Notes under the pieces: model-generated | Databases searched by the model: none | What the model was told of the DNA's origin: nothing | What the model saw: the letters and a program-made list of their open reading frames with translations, nothing else | Program-made: the position numbers and the translations under genes | Part shown: piece by piece, positions 1-6,108 of the stretch | Layout: each line of letters begins with the position of its first letter | Position numbering within the stretch: position 1 is the stretch's first letter | Assembly: GCA_002348095.1 (NCBI GenBank) | Contig: DDYT01000053.1 | Location: 1 to 9,544, forward strand | Direction of reading: 5' to 3' | Length of the DNA: 9,544 nt | Origin: Erysipelotrichaceae bacterium UBA2227 | GTDB lineage: Bacteria; Bacillota_I; Bacilli_A; Erysipelotrichales; Erysipelotrichaceae

Positions 1-781
1 TTAATATCGTATCGACCGCTTTTGCTAATCCGCTGTATTCTAACGAATCAAACTCTCCTTGATCAGCGGCCTGCGTCAGATGGGAAACGATGGGCAGTTT
101 TGCCAGTACGCGGATTTCGTGTTTCTGGGCAAACTCTTCCACCCTTCCTTCGCCAAAAGGATAAATCCGCTGATTACAGCATGGGCATTCCATATAACTC
201 ATGTTCTCGATGATTCCCAAAATCGGTACGTTCATCTGGTTGGCCATATCGATCGCTTTCGCCACGATCATGCTGACCAAGTCCTGCGGTGTCGTTACCA
301 AAATGATTCCATCGATTGGCAGTGACTGATAGATCGTCAGCGGCACATCGCCGGTCCCCGGAGGCATGTCGATGTAAAGCACATCCAAGTCTCCCCATAA
401 GACTTTACTGTAGAAATCCTTTACTGCACCGTTGATCAGCAATCCCCGCCACATGACCGCCTGATCTTCCTGATCAAGAAGCATGTTGGATGTAATGATC
501 TTGATATCTCTTCCCGTCATCGCCGGGTAAATCAATCCGTCTTCCGTACCGTAAGCACGATCGGAAATCCCAAACATTTTACCGATCGAGGGACCGGTGA
601 TGTCCGCATCCAAGATGCCGGTAAAATAGCCTTTCTCACTGGTATTAACCGCCAGCAGCCCGGTGACGGACGACTTTCCGACCCCTCCCTTACCGCTGAC
701 GACGGCCACGACTTTACGTACGCGGCTTTGTTTATTCATTTTCACTTTAAACGGATTAAAGCGCGGATCTTCATTGCTCAT
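1..781 (-). CDS. Mrp/NBP35-family P-loop ATPase (Fe-S carrier type), 3'-truncated by window edge
   Basis: Read on the minus strand, an ATG at 781-779 opens a frame of 260 codons with no stop before the window edge, so the C-terminus is missing. Residues 23-38 carry the deviant Walker A motif of the ParA/MinD/Mrp group (SGKGGVGKSS, residues 29-38). A DMPPGTGD motif lies in the middle, followed by TTPQDLVSMIVAKA and a C-terminal ECPCC (Cys199, Cys201, Cys202), which supplies the CxxC used by Mrp/NBP35 proteins to hold a bridging Fe-S cluster. Family knowledge: these cytosolic ATPases bind and transfer Fe-S clusters; this role is inferred here. The start codon lies inside the end of the upstream DUF134 gene (11-base overlap), preceded by an AGGAAAGAG ribosome site, so the two are probably co-transcribed and translationally coupled. 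In homologues little follows this point, so only a short tail should be missing. The family call is secure; the exact substrate is not known. Confidence 0.93.
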   Translation of the reverse strand, partial: MSNEDPRFNPFKVKMNKQSRVRKVVAVVSGKGGVGKSSVTGLLAVNTSEKGYFTGILDADITGPSIGKMFGISDRAYGTEDGLIYPAMTGRDIKIITSNMLLDQEDQAVMWRGLLINGAVKDFYSKVLWGDLDVLYIDMPPGTGDVPLTIYQSLPIDGIILVTTPQDLVSMIVAKAIDMANQMNVPILGIIENMSYMECPCCNQRIYPFGEGRVEEFAQKHEIRVLAKLPIVSHLTQAADQGEFDSLEYSGLAKAVDTIL

Positions 782-1115
782 GATTCATTCTCTCTTTCCT
801 GTGCTGGCACATACACGGCTGATGGCAGTGATTACGTATTGCAACAGCCTCACCCGGCAAAATGACGATATCGTAGCCGTATATCAGCGAGGTTGCAATC
901 GCCTTTCTGGCCTTAATGCACAATCGTTGGATCGTGCCGCGGGATATACCCATAATTGCTGCGGCTTCGATTTGGCTTTTCCCCTCGACATCAACCAAAC
1001 GAAGAGCTTCCATCTGATCGGATGGAATAACCACTGAAGCTTTTGAAACATCCTGACAACTGAATTTGCGGTTTTCTATGGCAAAACAGATGTTTCTGGT
1101 CGTTCGCCCTTTCAT
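771..1115 (-). CDS. DUF134 (UPF0251) helix-turn-helix protein
   Basis: This 114-residue protein shows the DUF134 pattern: an N-terminal R-x-x-R-x-I-C-F-like segment (residues 4-11), a PSDQMEALRLVDVEGKSQ block (31-48), and a sigma-70 region-4-like helix-turn-helix (about 48-75, AAAIMGISRGTIQRL). The tail, residues 94-106, is rich in Cys and His (His96, Cys97, His98, Cys101, Cys103, His105) and could bind metal. The ATG at 1115-1113 is chosen over upstream in-frame codons because a GGGAGG site lies four bases before it; an ATG at 1127 would place that site inside the coding region. The stop overlaps the mrp-like start by 11 bases. DUF134 genes are commonly found beside Mrp-like ATPases or dinitrogenase cofactor-like proteins, and a role as DNA-binding regulator of the pair is inferred, possibly acting on the palindrome at 1127-1144. 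Confidence 0.88.
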   Translation of the reverse strand: MKGRTTRNICFAIENRKFSCQDVSKASVVIPSDQMEALRLVDVEGKSQIEAAAIMGISRGTIQRLCIKARKAIATSLIYGYDIVILPGEAVAIRNHCHQPCMCQHRKERMNHEQ

Positions 1116-1126
1116 GAATCCTCCCA

Positions 1127-1144
1127 TGTGTGCATATGCACACA
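1127..1144. promoter_or_regulatory. 18-bp perfect palindrome, candidate operator of the DUF134-mrp operon
   Basis: TGTGTGCATATGCACACA is a perfect 18-base inverted repeat with no spacer. It begins about five bases after the predicted -10 element and ends directly before the GGGAGG ribosome site of the DUF134 gene, so it spans the expected transcription start. That position suits a repressor site. The binder is not shown; the DUF134 helix-turn-helix protein encoded just downstream is the natural suspect (autoregulation). Confidence 0.6.
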
Positions 1145-1148
1145 AGTA

Positions 1149-1177
1149 ATCATAAAAAAGACTTGACCATAAGTCAA
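1149..1177 (-). promoter_or_regulatory. Sigma-70-type promoter for DUF134-mrp
   Basis: On the minus strand TTGACT (1177-1172) and TATGAT (1154-1149) are separated by 17 bases, five of six matches each to the consensus. The -35 element sits inside the terminator stem that ends the pst operon, and the -10 shares the last base of its U-tract. Transcription would start near 1142, inside the palindrome. Confidence 0.6.
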
Positions 1178-1180
1178 GTC
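1154..1180 (-). terminator. Intrinsic terminator after pstB
   Basis: On the minus strand GACTTGAC and GTCAAGTC form an 8-bp stem around a 5-base loop, followed by six T. It begins nine bases after the pstB stop and closes the pst operon. The same bases double as the core promoter of the next operon. Confidence 0.8.
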
Positions 1181-1188
1181 AAAGTTGA

Positions 1189-1944
1189 TCATCCAAAGCG
1201 GCCGGTGATGTACGCTTCTGTTCTTTTGTCTTTTGGATTGGCAAAGATATCGGATGTCAAACCGAATTCGATCAGTTCACCAAGCAGGAAAAATGCGGTA
1301 TGATCGGAAATGCGGGCAGCCTGCTGCATGGAGTGGGTCACGATCACGATCGTATACTCCTTTTTCAGATCTTCGATCAGTTCCTCGATCCGTTGGGTAG
1401 CCAGGGGATCAAGGGCTGAAGTCGGTTCATCCATCAGCAATACTTCAGGCTCCATAGCTAAGGCACGGGCGATACATAAGCGCTGTTGCTGACCGCCGCT
1501 CAAACGCGTTGCCGACTGGTTCATGCGGTCTTTCACTTCATCATACAATGCCGCCTGTCTCAATGCTTTCTCAACGATTCCCCGCAATACTTCTTTATTC
1601 TTTATGCCTTGCTGACGCGGACCGTAAGCCACATTATCAAAAATGCTCATCGGAAAGGGATTAGGTTTCTGAAAGACCATGCCGATTTTTTTGCGAAGTT
1701 CGATGACATCCGCATTCACACCTTCAACAGCCTGCCCGTTGAACAGAATGGTCCCTTCCAGTTTTACATTGTCGATCAGATCGTTCATGCGATTTAAACA
1801 CCGCAGAAACGTACTTTTTCCACAACCGGAAGGCCCGATCAAAGCCGTGACTTTGTTTCTGAAAATAGGCAGATTGATATCTGTCAAAGCTGTAAACTCT
1901 CCATATCGTAAACTTAATGATTGTGTGTCGATAACTTTATTCAT
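1189..1944 (-). CDS. pstB: Phosphate ABC transporter ATP-binding protein PstB
   Basis: This 251-residue ABC ATPase energises phosphate import from the cytoplasmic face of the PstCA channel. Visible motifs are Walker A GPSGCGKST (37-45), the PstB-typical Q-loop VFQKPNPFPMSIFDNVAYG, signature LSGGQQQRLCIARAL, Walker B VLLMDEPTSALD and the H-loop VIVTHSMQQA. Length is normal for PstB. Two starts are possible: ATG at 1950, which makes an ATGA overlap with the pstA stop, and ATG at 1944. The latter is preferred because the AAAGGG ribosome site lies eight bases before it but only two before the first. It is the last gene of pstSCAB: a terminator follows at once and no phoU is found downstream, unlike many pst operons. 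Confidence 0.97.
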   Translation of the reverse strand: MNKVIDTQSLSLRYGEFTALTDINLPIFRNKVTALIGPSGCGKSTFLRCLNRMNDLIDNVKLEGTILFNGQAVEGVNADVIELRKKIGMVFQKPNPFPMSIFDNVAYGPRQQGIKNKEVLRGIVEKALRQAALYDEVKDRMNQSATRLSGGQQQRLCIARALAMEPEVLLMDEPTSALDPLATQRIEELIEDLKKEYTIVIVTHSMQQAARISDHTAFFLLGELIEFGLTSDIFANPKDKRTEAYITGRFG

Positions 1945-1946
1945 GA

Positions 1947-3158
1947 TCATAACCCTTTCTTTGAAAGCAGATATACGCTCAGTTTGACAGAAACATTAAT
2001 GATCAACACGATGGCCAATATCAGCAAAGCAATCGTACTGGATAAGGCAATGTTGGCCGGTTCATCCGTCATCATCGACCAAATGTGAACAGCTAATGAT
2101 GTGGACGGTTCATAAATATTGATTCTGTCCTTTACAGCTGCTCCTAATACGAAAATCAGTGCCGCAGATTCACCGATGATACGTCCGATACCTAAGAATG
2201 TAGCGGTCAAAATACCCGGTAATGCCTGAGGCAATACGACTTTAAATGTCGTCTGCGTTTTATTGGCTCCCAAGGCCAGTGAAGCAGCCCGATGGTCATC
2301 CGGAACCACACGCAACGATTCTTCGGTTGTGCGGATAATCGTCGGCAGGATGATGACCGACAGAGTCAAGGCTCCTGCAATCAGATTGGAGTTGACCGCC
2401 GGGGTCAAACGGATGGTCAATGGCACAAACACCGTGATTCCCAAAAGTCCGTAGATGATCGATGGCACGCCTGTCAGAGTTTCGATGAAATTTCTCATCA
2501 GTTTGGTCATCCAGTTATTTGAAGAAAACTCGTTAAAGAATATGGCTGTCAGCACGCCAAAGGGCACCGCAATGATCAGTGTCATAAATATCAGATACAA
2601 AGTCGTGATGATCGATCCGCGGATACCGCCGCCCAAGTCTGAAAAGAAGATTTCAAATACTTCCCGCTGCGGATCATTGAGTTCCGATGCGAAACGCTCA
2701 GCCCCGTTTCGGGAAAGGGAGGTCGGATGATCAATGTAAGATATCCGCTGAAAGATCATGCCGGCATCCAAGTCGACGACATCCGAACCGACTTCTTTGC
2801 TGTACATTTGATTGAATGGGGATTGCGGATGAACGTAGTGAACTTTAATGACGCCGTTTCCGGCCAGATCGAAATCTTGTTTTAATGCAATTCCGTATCG
2901 TGAAACGATATAGACTTCCTCATCACCGGAAAAATCCGGCATGGTATACGTCTTTTCCTCAAGATCAGCAAATTCCGCAATGTAGTTGCGCGCATGATAG
3001 TTGCCCGTAAATAACTCCCAACTTATCAAATCCGTTCCACGACTGATTACATAGAAAAATATCAGTCCTAAAGCGAGAACGGACAAAAAGGTGGACAAAA
3101 ATACGGATCCGTTAAGAAATATCTCGCTGAATTTGATTTTTCTGTTATTCATGGACAT
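1947..3158 (-). CDS. pstA: Phosphate ABC transporter permease PstA with an extra extracytoplasmic segment
   Basis: One of the two membrane subunits of the Pst phosphate importer. Residues 18-38 form the first membrane helix; the transporter core begins near residue 178 (GGIRGSIITTLYLIF) and contains several further helices. The EAA-type loop that docks onto PstB is at EESLRVVPDDHRAASLALGA, followed by the GIGRIIGESAA motif typical of PstA/PstC. At 403 residues it is about 100 longer than a typical PstA of some 280-300. The excess is a soluble, charged segment (about residues 50-172) between helix 1 and helix 2, which should lie outside the membrane. The pstC reading frame overlaps the start by 14 bases, and the stop overlaps a possible pstB ATG, indicating tight coupling. 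A second ATG at 3152 is an alternative start. Confidence 0.95.
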   Translation of the reverse strand: MSMNNRKIKFSEIFLNGSVFLSTFLSVLALGLIFFYVISRGTDLISWELFTGNYHARNYIAEFADLEEKTYTMPDFSGDEEVYIVSRYGIALKQDFDLAGNGVIKVHYVHPQSPFNQMYSKEVGSDVVDLDAGMIFQRISYIDHPTSLSRNGAERFASELNDPQREVFEIFFSDLGGGIRGSIITTLYLIFMTLIIAVPFGVLTAIFFNEFSSNNWMTKLMRNFIETLTGVPSIIYGLLGITVFVPLTIRLTPAVNSNLIAGALTLSVIILPTIIRTTEESLRVVPDDHRAASLALGANKTQTTFKVVLPQALPGILTATFLGIGRIIGESAALIFVLGAAVKDRINIYEPSTSLAVHIWSMMTDEPANIALSSTIALLILAIVLIINVSVKLSVYLLSKKGL

Positions 3159-4077
3159 TCCCTACTTTCCTTTTGATGAAGTTAAGTGCAAAGTTGGTCG
3201 TAAGGATCACAACCATCAGCAGAATTCCTAAGGAGAACCGAATATCATAATCGATACCGCTGGTTTCTTTAAGTCCCTGAAGCAAGGTTGACGTGATGGT
3301 CGCCGTGGTTTCAAACAGCCCAAACGAAGGTCCGCTGCGTGCATTACCTGAAACCAAAGAGACTGCCGTGGCTTCTCCCAGCGAGCGGCCGACGGCTAAA
3401 ATGGCACCGGAAAAAATTCCGGACTTCGCTGCCAGTAACGTGATTTTGAAGCGAGTCTGTGTAGGGGTGGCACCCAAAGCCAACGATGCATGCTCCAGAC
3501 TTTCATCAACCTGACGAATCGATACTTCCGCAACCGCTGTGATTGTCGGAATGCTCATCAGTGACAACACGAATACGGTGGCCAATACACTGCTGCCTGC
3601 CCCGCTGGAATAACCCAGCGACCTTGCGAGCTGATAGATCAGGGGCAAGAACAGTCCGACCCCGACCAATCCGAATACGATTGAAGGAATCGATGCCAGC
3701 AGCTCGATGATTGTCCGCATGGCTGCTGCTAAGGGCCTTGGAGCTACTTTTGCAATAAACAGCGCAGTTAATACCCCAATGGGGAAAGACATCAATACCG
3801 TCAGAAATGCGATGTATAACGTGTTGATAATAATAAACCCGGCACCATAGGCAGTAGATATGAAGTAAGTTCCTCTTAACCATACGGTATCGGTTAAAAA
3901 CTGAAGGACATTCACACTGCCTAATCCGTTATTATCGGTAATAAAGGGCAGTATCCCGCGAATTGCAATAAACGTCGCTATGATTACAATGAAACTGGAA
4001 GCAACCAGCGCTAAAATCATCAGCAGACTGCCGATGATCGTATCGATTTGACTCAGACTTGTTTTTGAACCTTTCAT
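3145..4077 (-). CDS. pstC: Phosphate ABC transporter permease PstC
   Basis: This 310-residue membrane protein pairs with PstA to form the phosphate channel. An N-terminal helix (about residues 14-40) is followed by a short outer loop and a core with INTLYIAFLTVLMSFPIGVLTA, SIPSIVFGLVGVGLFLPL and further helices. The EAA loop reads VDESLEHASLALGATPTQTR, and VGRSLGEATAVSLVSGN is the PstC-typical motif after it. Length is normal. The start is the ATG at 4077, with GGAGG four bases upstream; the longer frame begins with a TTG and has no better ribosome site. It follows pstS after a terminator-like hairpin and overlaps pstA by 14 bases. Confidence 0.96.
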   Translation of the reverse strand: MKGSKTSLSQIDTIIGSLLMILALVASSFIVIIATFIAIRGILPFITDNNGLGSVNVLQFLTDTVWLRGTYFISTAYGAGFIIINTLYIAFLTVLMSFPIGVLTALFIAKVAPRPLAAAMRTIIELLASIPSIVFGLVGVGLFLPLIYQLARSLGYSSGAGSSVLATVFVLSLMSIPTITAVAEVSIRQVDESLEHASLALGATPTQTRFKITLLAAKSGIFSGAILAVGRSLGEATAVSLVSGNARSGPSFGLFETTATITSTLLQGLKETSGIDYDIRFSLGILLMVVILTTNFALNFIKRKVGNVHE

Positions 4078-4093
4078 AAAACCTCCATCCGCC

Positions 4094-4117
4094 AAAAAAG
4101 CCCTTTTTCAAGGGCTT
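4094..4117 (-). terminator. Intrinsic terminator/attenuator between pstS and pstC
   Basis: Minus-strand AAGCCCTT and AAGGGCTT pair as an 8-bp stem closed by a GAAA tetraloop, followed by four more T. It lies 11 bases after the pstS stop and ahead of the pstC ribosome site. No convincing promoter is seen between hairpin and pstC, so partial termination probably gives more pstS than pstCAB message, as expected for a binding protein needed in excess. Confidence 0.72.
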
Positions 4118-4128
4118 GTCTTTCTGGG

Positions 4129-5061
4129 TTACTTCGTAATGACATCTCCCCAAAGAGTGTATTCGCCTTTATAAATCTTGGTCAGTTGCTCAGCCGTCAA
4201 GCCATCAACCGGATTATCTTTATGAACGATAGCCACGATCGCATCCCAAGCCATCTGCGTACGGGTAGCTTCCGGACCGCTTAATTCTGCATCACGGAAG
4301 AAACGGGATGAGTAGCCGATATGTTTATAGTTGACTCCGTCTTTTTCGCCGCCTTGGGTACGTTTGTGAGCATCACCGGACCCGGTATGGTCGTTTTCGG
4401 TTTTTACATTACCGCATGCCGGTGAGAATGCTGCCGACAGGGCTTCTGCGATTTTCTGTACGGAATCCGAACCGCCAAACTTCAACGTTACGGCACTGTT
4501 GTCTTGTGCACAAACCGGATGATTTGAGACTTGTGAAGCCCATGTACCTGTACGGGAAGTTGCGGTCGCACCGGCATTAGCAATGACATCAGCTCCGTCA
4601 TTGGATGCAACGTAGGCCAGAAATGCAAGTGTCAACTGGTATTCCGTGTCGTTCAGGTAGTCTCCGTCGACTCTTCTCATCATGACAAACGGACGTTTTA
4701 ACTTATAGGTGTTGTTCAATACGTTCTCTTCGGTAGCGGCAACACCTTCAAATTTTAATGCTTTGATCGTGTTATTGACCGAAGATAAAGATACATATCC
4801 GATCCCTGCTTTATCGGTGGCCATGGCATTCATGATCGCATTGTTGTCTGCAGTAATGAAACCGGCAACCAAAACAGAATCATTGGCTGATGCATCGGCA
4901 AAACCGATACCTCTCATAAAGCCGTCACGGGTTCCGGATGTAGTGTCCCGGGTGTAGACGTTGATTTTTTCTTCTTCAAACTTCGGTCCTTGCGGTGTCG
5001 GGCTGCAAGCCGCAAGAGCCAGTACAAATATCAGACTTAACAAGAATATACTCTTTTTCAT
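4129..5061 (-). CDS. pstS: Phosphate-binding lipoprotein PstS with circularly permuted domain order
   Basis: A 310-residue lipoprotein: a signal segment (residues 1-18) ends in a lipobox LAAC with Cys19. The ATG at 5061 is chosen because AAGGAGG lies six bases upstream; the longer frame starts at TTG. The conserved blocks match PstS but in swapped order. Residues 32-170 resemble the usual C-terminal half: INVYTRDTTSGTRDGF (Arg38, Ser42, Gly43, Thr44, the R-x3-SGT phosphate site), then AGIGYVSLSS and IKALKFEGV. Residues 189-310 resemble the usual N-terminal half: FGGSDSVQKIAEAL (195-208), HTGSGD (225-230), IGYSSR (248-253), and finally LTAEQLTKIYKGEYTLWGDV at the very C-terminus, which in ordinary PstS directly precedes the R-x3-SGT block. 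Ligand residues appear retained, so function as phosphate receptor feeding PstCAB is expected. Length is normal for one PstS, so this is not a simple tandem duplication. Confidence 0.93.
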   Translation of the reverse strand: MKKSIFLLSLIFVLALAACSPTPQGPKFEEEKINVYTRDTTSGTRDGFMRGIGFADASANDSVLVAGFITADNNAIMNAMATDKAGIGYVSLSSVNNTIKALKFEGVAATEENVLNNTYKLKRPFVMMRRVDGDYLNDTEYQLTLAFLAYVASNDGADVIANAGATATSRTGTWASQVSNHPVCAQDNSAVTLKFGGSDSVQKIAEALSAAFSPACGNVKTENDHTGSGDAHKRTQGGEKDGVNYKHIGYSSRFFRDAELSGPEATRTQMAWDAIVAIVHKDNPVDGLTAEQLTKIYKGEYTLWGDVITK

Positions 5062-5084
5062 GATTGTCCTCCTTGACAAAAACC

Positions 5085-5090
5085 ATTATA
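5085..5090 (-). promoter_or_regulatory. -10 element of the pstS promoter
   Basis: Minus-strand TATAAT, a perfect consensus -10, about 23 bases before the pstS ATG. At 17 bases upstream there is only ATATAG, a poor -35, which fits a promoter that needs an activator bound to the Pho-type repeats further upstream. Confidence 0.6.
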
Positions 5091-5121
5091 GATTGAAATT
5101 ATCAATTCTATATTTTGGTAT

Positions 5122-5138
5122 TGTTAAGAGAATGTTAA
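5122..5138 (-). promoter_or_regulatory. PhoP/PhoB-type box upstream of pstS
   Basis: On the minus strand TTAACA-N5-TTAACA forms an exact 11-base-spaced direct repeat, matching the PhoP binding pattern known from Bacillus (TT(A/T/C)ACA repeats with about 5-base spacers). It lies about 31 bases upstream of the -10. A further TTGATA appears two 11-base steps nearer the promoter (minus strand 5105-5100). This predicts induction under phosphate starvation by a PhoPR two-component system, which is not encoded in this window. Confidence 0.72.
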
Positions 5139-5146
5139 TTTCAAAG

Positions 5147-5174
5147 AAAAAGCTTGCATGTTCGAATGCAAGCT
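5147..5174 (-). terminator. Intrinsic terminator after the WYL regulator gene
   Basis: Minus-strand AGCTTGCAT and ATGCAAGCT give a perfect 9-bp stem with a 6-base loop, followed by five T (last stem base counted). The stem begins inside the stop codon of the WYL gene. It separates that operon from pstS. Confidence 0.82.
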
Positions 5175-6108
5175 ATCGGATCCGATAGTTTTCGGTCATT
5201 TTTCTGATTTCGTCGATCAGTTTTTCTTTCAGCCCGGTTGGCTGAAGCACTTCACAATCACTGCCCAACTGCAAAACAAACTGCATGATCGAAGACTCTC
5301 CGCGTAAATCAACATATAGAATAAACTCATCATCATTGATCCAGTCGATCCGCTGATTCTCCCCAAAAATGTATTCTGTCAGATATTCCCGGTTTTTGAT
5401 CCGAAATATACAGGACATCGGACCGGTAACATTATGCCCGTAGGGAGTTATCGCTTTTTTCGCAGTGAAATCCTCATCCGGCCGAAAACCCTTCTCTGTG
5501 ATCATCAGTTGTTCAATGCGATTGATCTTATATGTCGCAAGGTCTCGTTGTGAATCCTGACAAAGGACATACCACAATCCATTGACTTGCACAAGCTCGC
5601 GCGGTTCGATCATGTACTTCTTGCTTGCCCGATTTTGAGGCTTGTATACCATTTCCACTCTTTTGAAAGACAAGATAGCTGAGGATAACACGGATAAGTA
5701 TTGCTGTATCGTTTCTTTGCTTGCGGCAAGCTGCCATCCGATTCCGGTTTCTATCACAAAGGACTCATCCAGTTTCTCATTGGCCACTAGCTTTTCAACG
5801 GACTTCTTGAAATCATCGGACAACAGCGGTTCATTGCTGCTCAGCAAAAAAGGCGCAGCTCTAAGCAGTGCGCTTCTTTCTTGTCTGTTTAGTTCTGCCA
5901 AAGGAAACAGCGTCGTATCCATCAGACGATAACCGCCGTAAGGTCCGTGAACGGCTTCGATGCTGTACCCGGCCGTTTCGAGTTCTTTCTTGAGTTCAAT
6001 GATGTTGCGGGGATTGGTTTCGAGCATCTGCGCAAGATCAGCCTTTTTGACGAACTTGCGCGTCTTAAGAATCAGAAGCATACGGATCGCTAATGCAGTA
6101 CGGTTCAT
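5173..6108 (-). CDS. WYL-domain transcriptional regulator (DeoR/YafY-like)
   Basis: A 311-residue protein with three parts. Residues 1-62 form a winged helix (LAIRMLLILKTRKFVKKADL, then the wing GPYGGYRL at 56-62). A WYL sensor domain follows (about 140-205) with LWYVL (178-182) and TYKINRIEQ (192-200). Residues about 225-308 form a C-terminal WCX-like extension. Family knowledge: such proteins bind DNA through the N-terminal part and a nucleic-acid or nucleotide ligand through WYL. The start at 6108 has AGGTGAT just before it and overlaps the stop of the upstream gene as ATGA, so the two are a translationally coupled pair. It lies upstream of pstS but is cut off by a strong terminator, so a link with phosphate uptake is not implied. 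Target and ligand are unknown. Confidence 0.9.
   Translation of the reverse strand: MNRTALAIRMLLILKTRKFVKKADLAQMLETNPRNIIELKKELETAGYSIEAVHGPYGGYRLMDTTLFPLAELNRQERSALLRAAPFLLSSNEPLLSDDFKKSVEKLVANEKLDESFVIETGIGWQLAASKETIQQYLSVLSSAILSFKRVEMVYKPQNRASKKYMIEPRELVQVNGLWYVLCQDSQRDLATYKINRIEQLMITEKGFRPDEDFTAKKAITPYGHNVTGPMSCIFRIKNREYLTEYIFGENQRIDWINDDEFILYVDLRGESSIMQFVLQLGSDCEVLQPTGLKEKLIDEIRKMTENYRIR

Noticed and set aside
663..1037. Plus-strand open frame of 124 codons opposite the mrp-like and DUF134 genes
   Set aside because: Both minus-strand frames have clear family motifs and ribosome sites; the plus frame has no recognisable motif and is a shadow.
4062..4095. Longer pstC frame starting with TTG at 4095
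   Set aside because: The GGAGG ribosome site lies inside this extension and serves the ATG at 4077.
4129..5061. PstS as a truncated tandem-PstS protein or an assembly chimera
   Set aside because: It has one intact signal peptide, one full set of both half-lobes, a normal length and a clean stop followed by a terminator, which suits a complete permuted protein better; a chimera cannot be fully excluded from sequence alone.
5062..5079. Longer pstS frame starting with TTG at 5079
   Set aside because: AAGGAGG lies within the extension, and the lipoprotein signal begins properly at the ATG at 5061.
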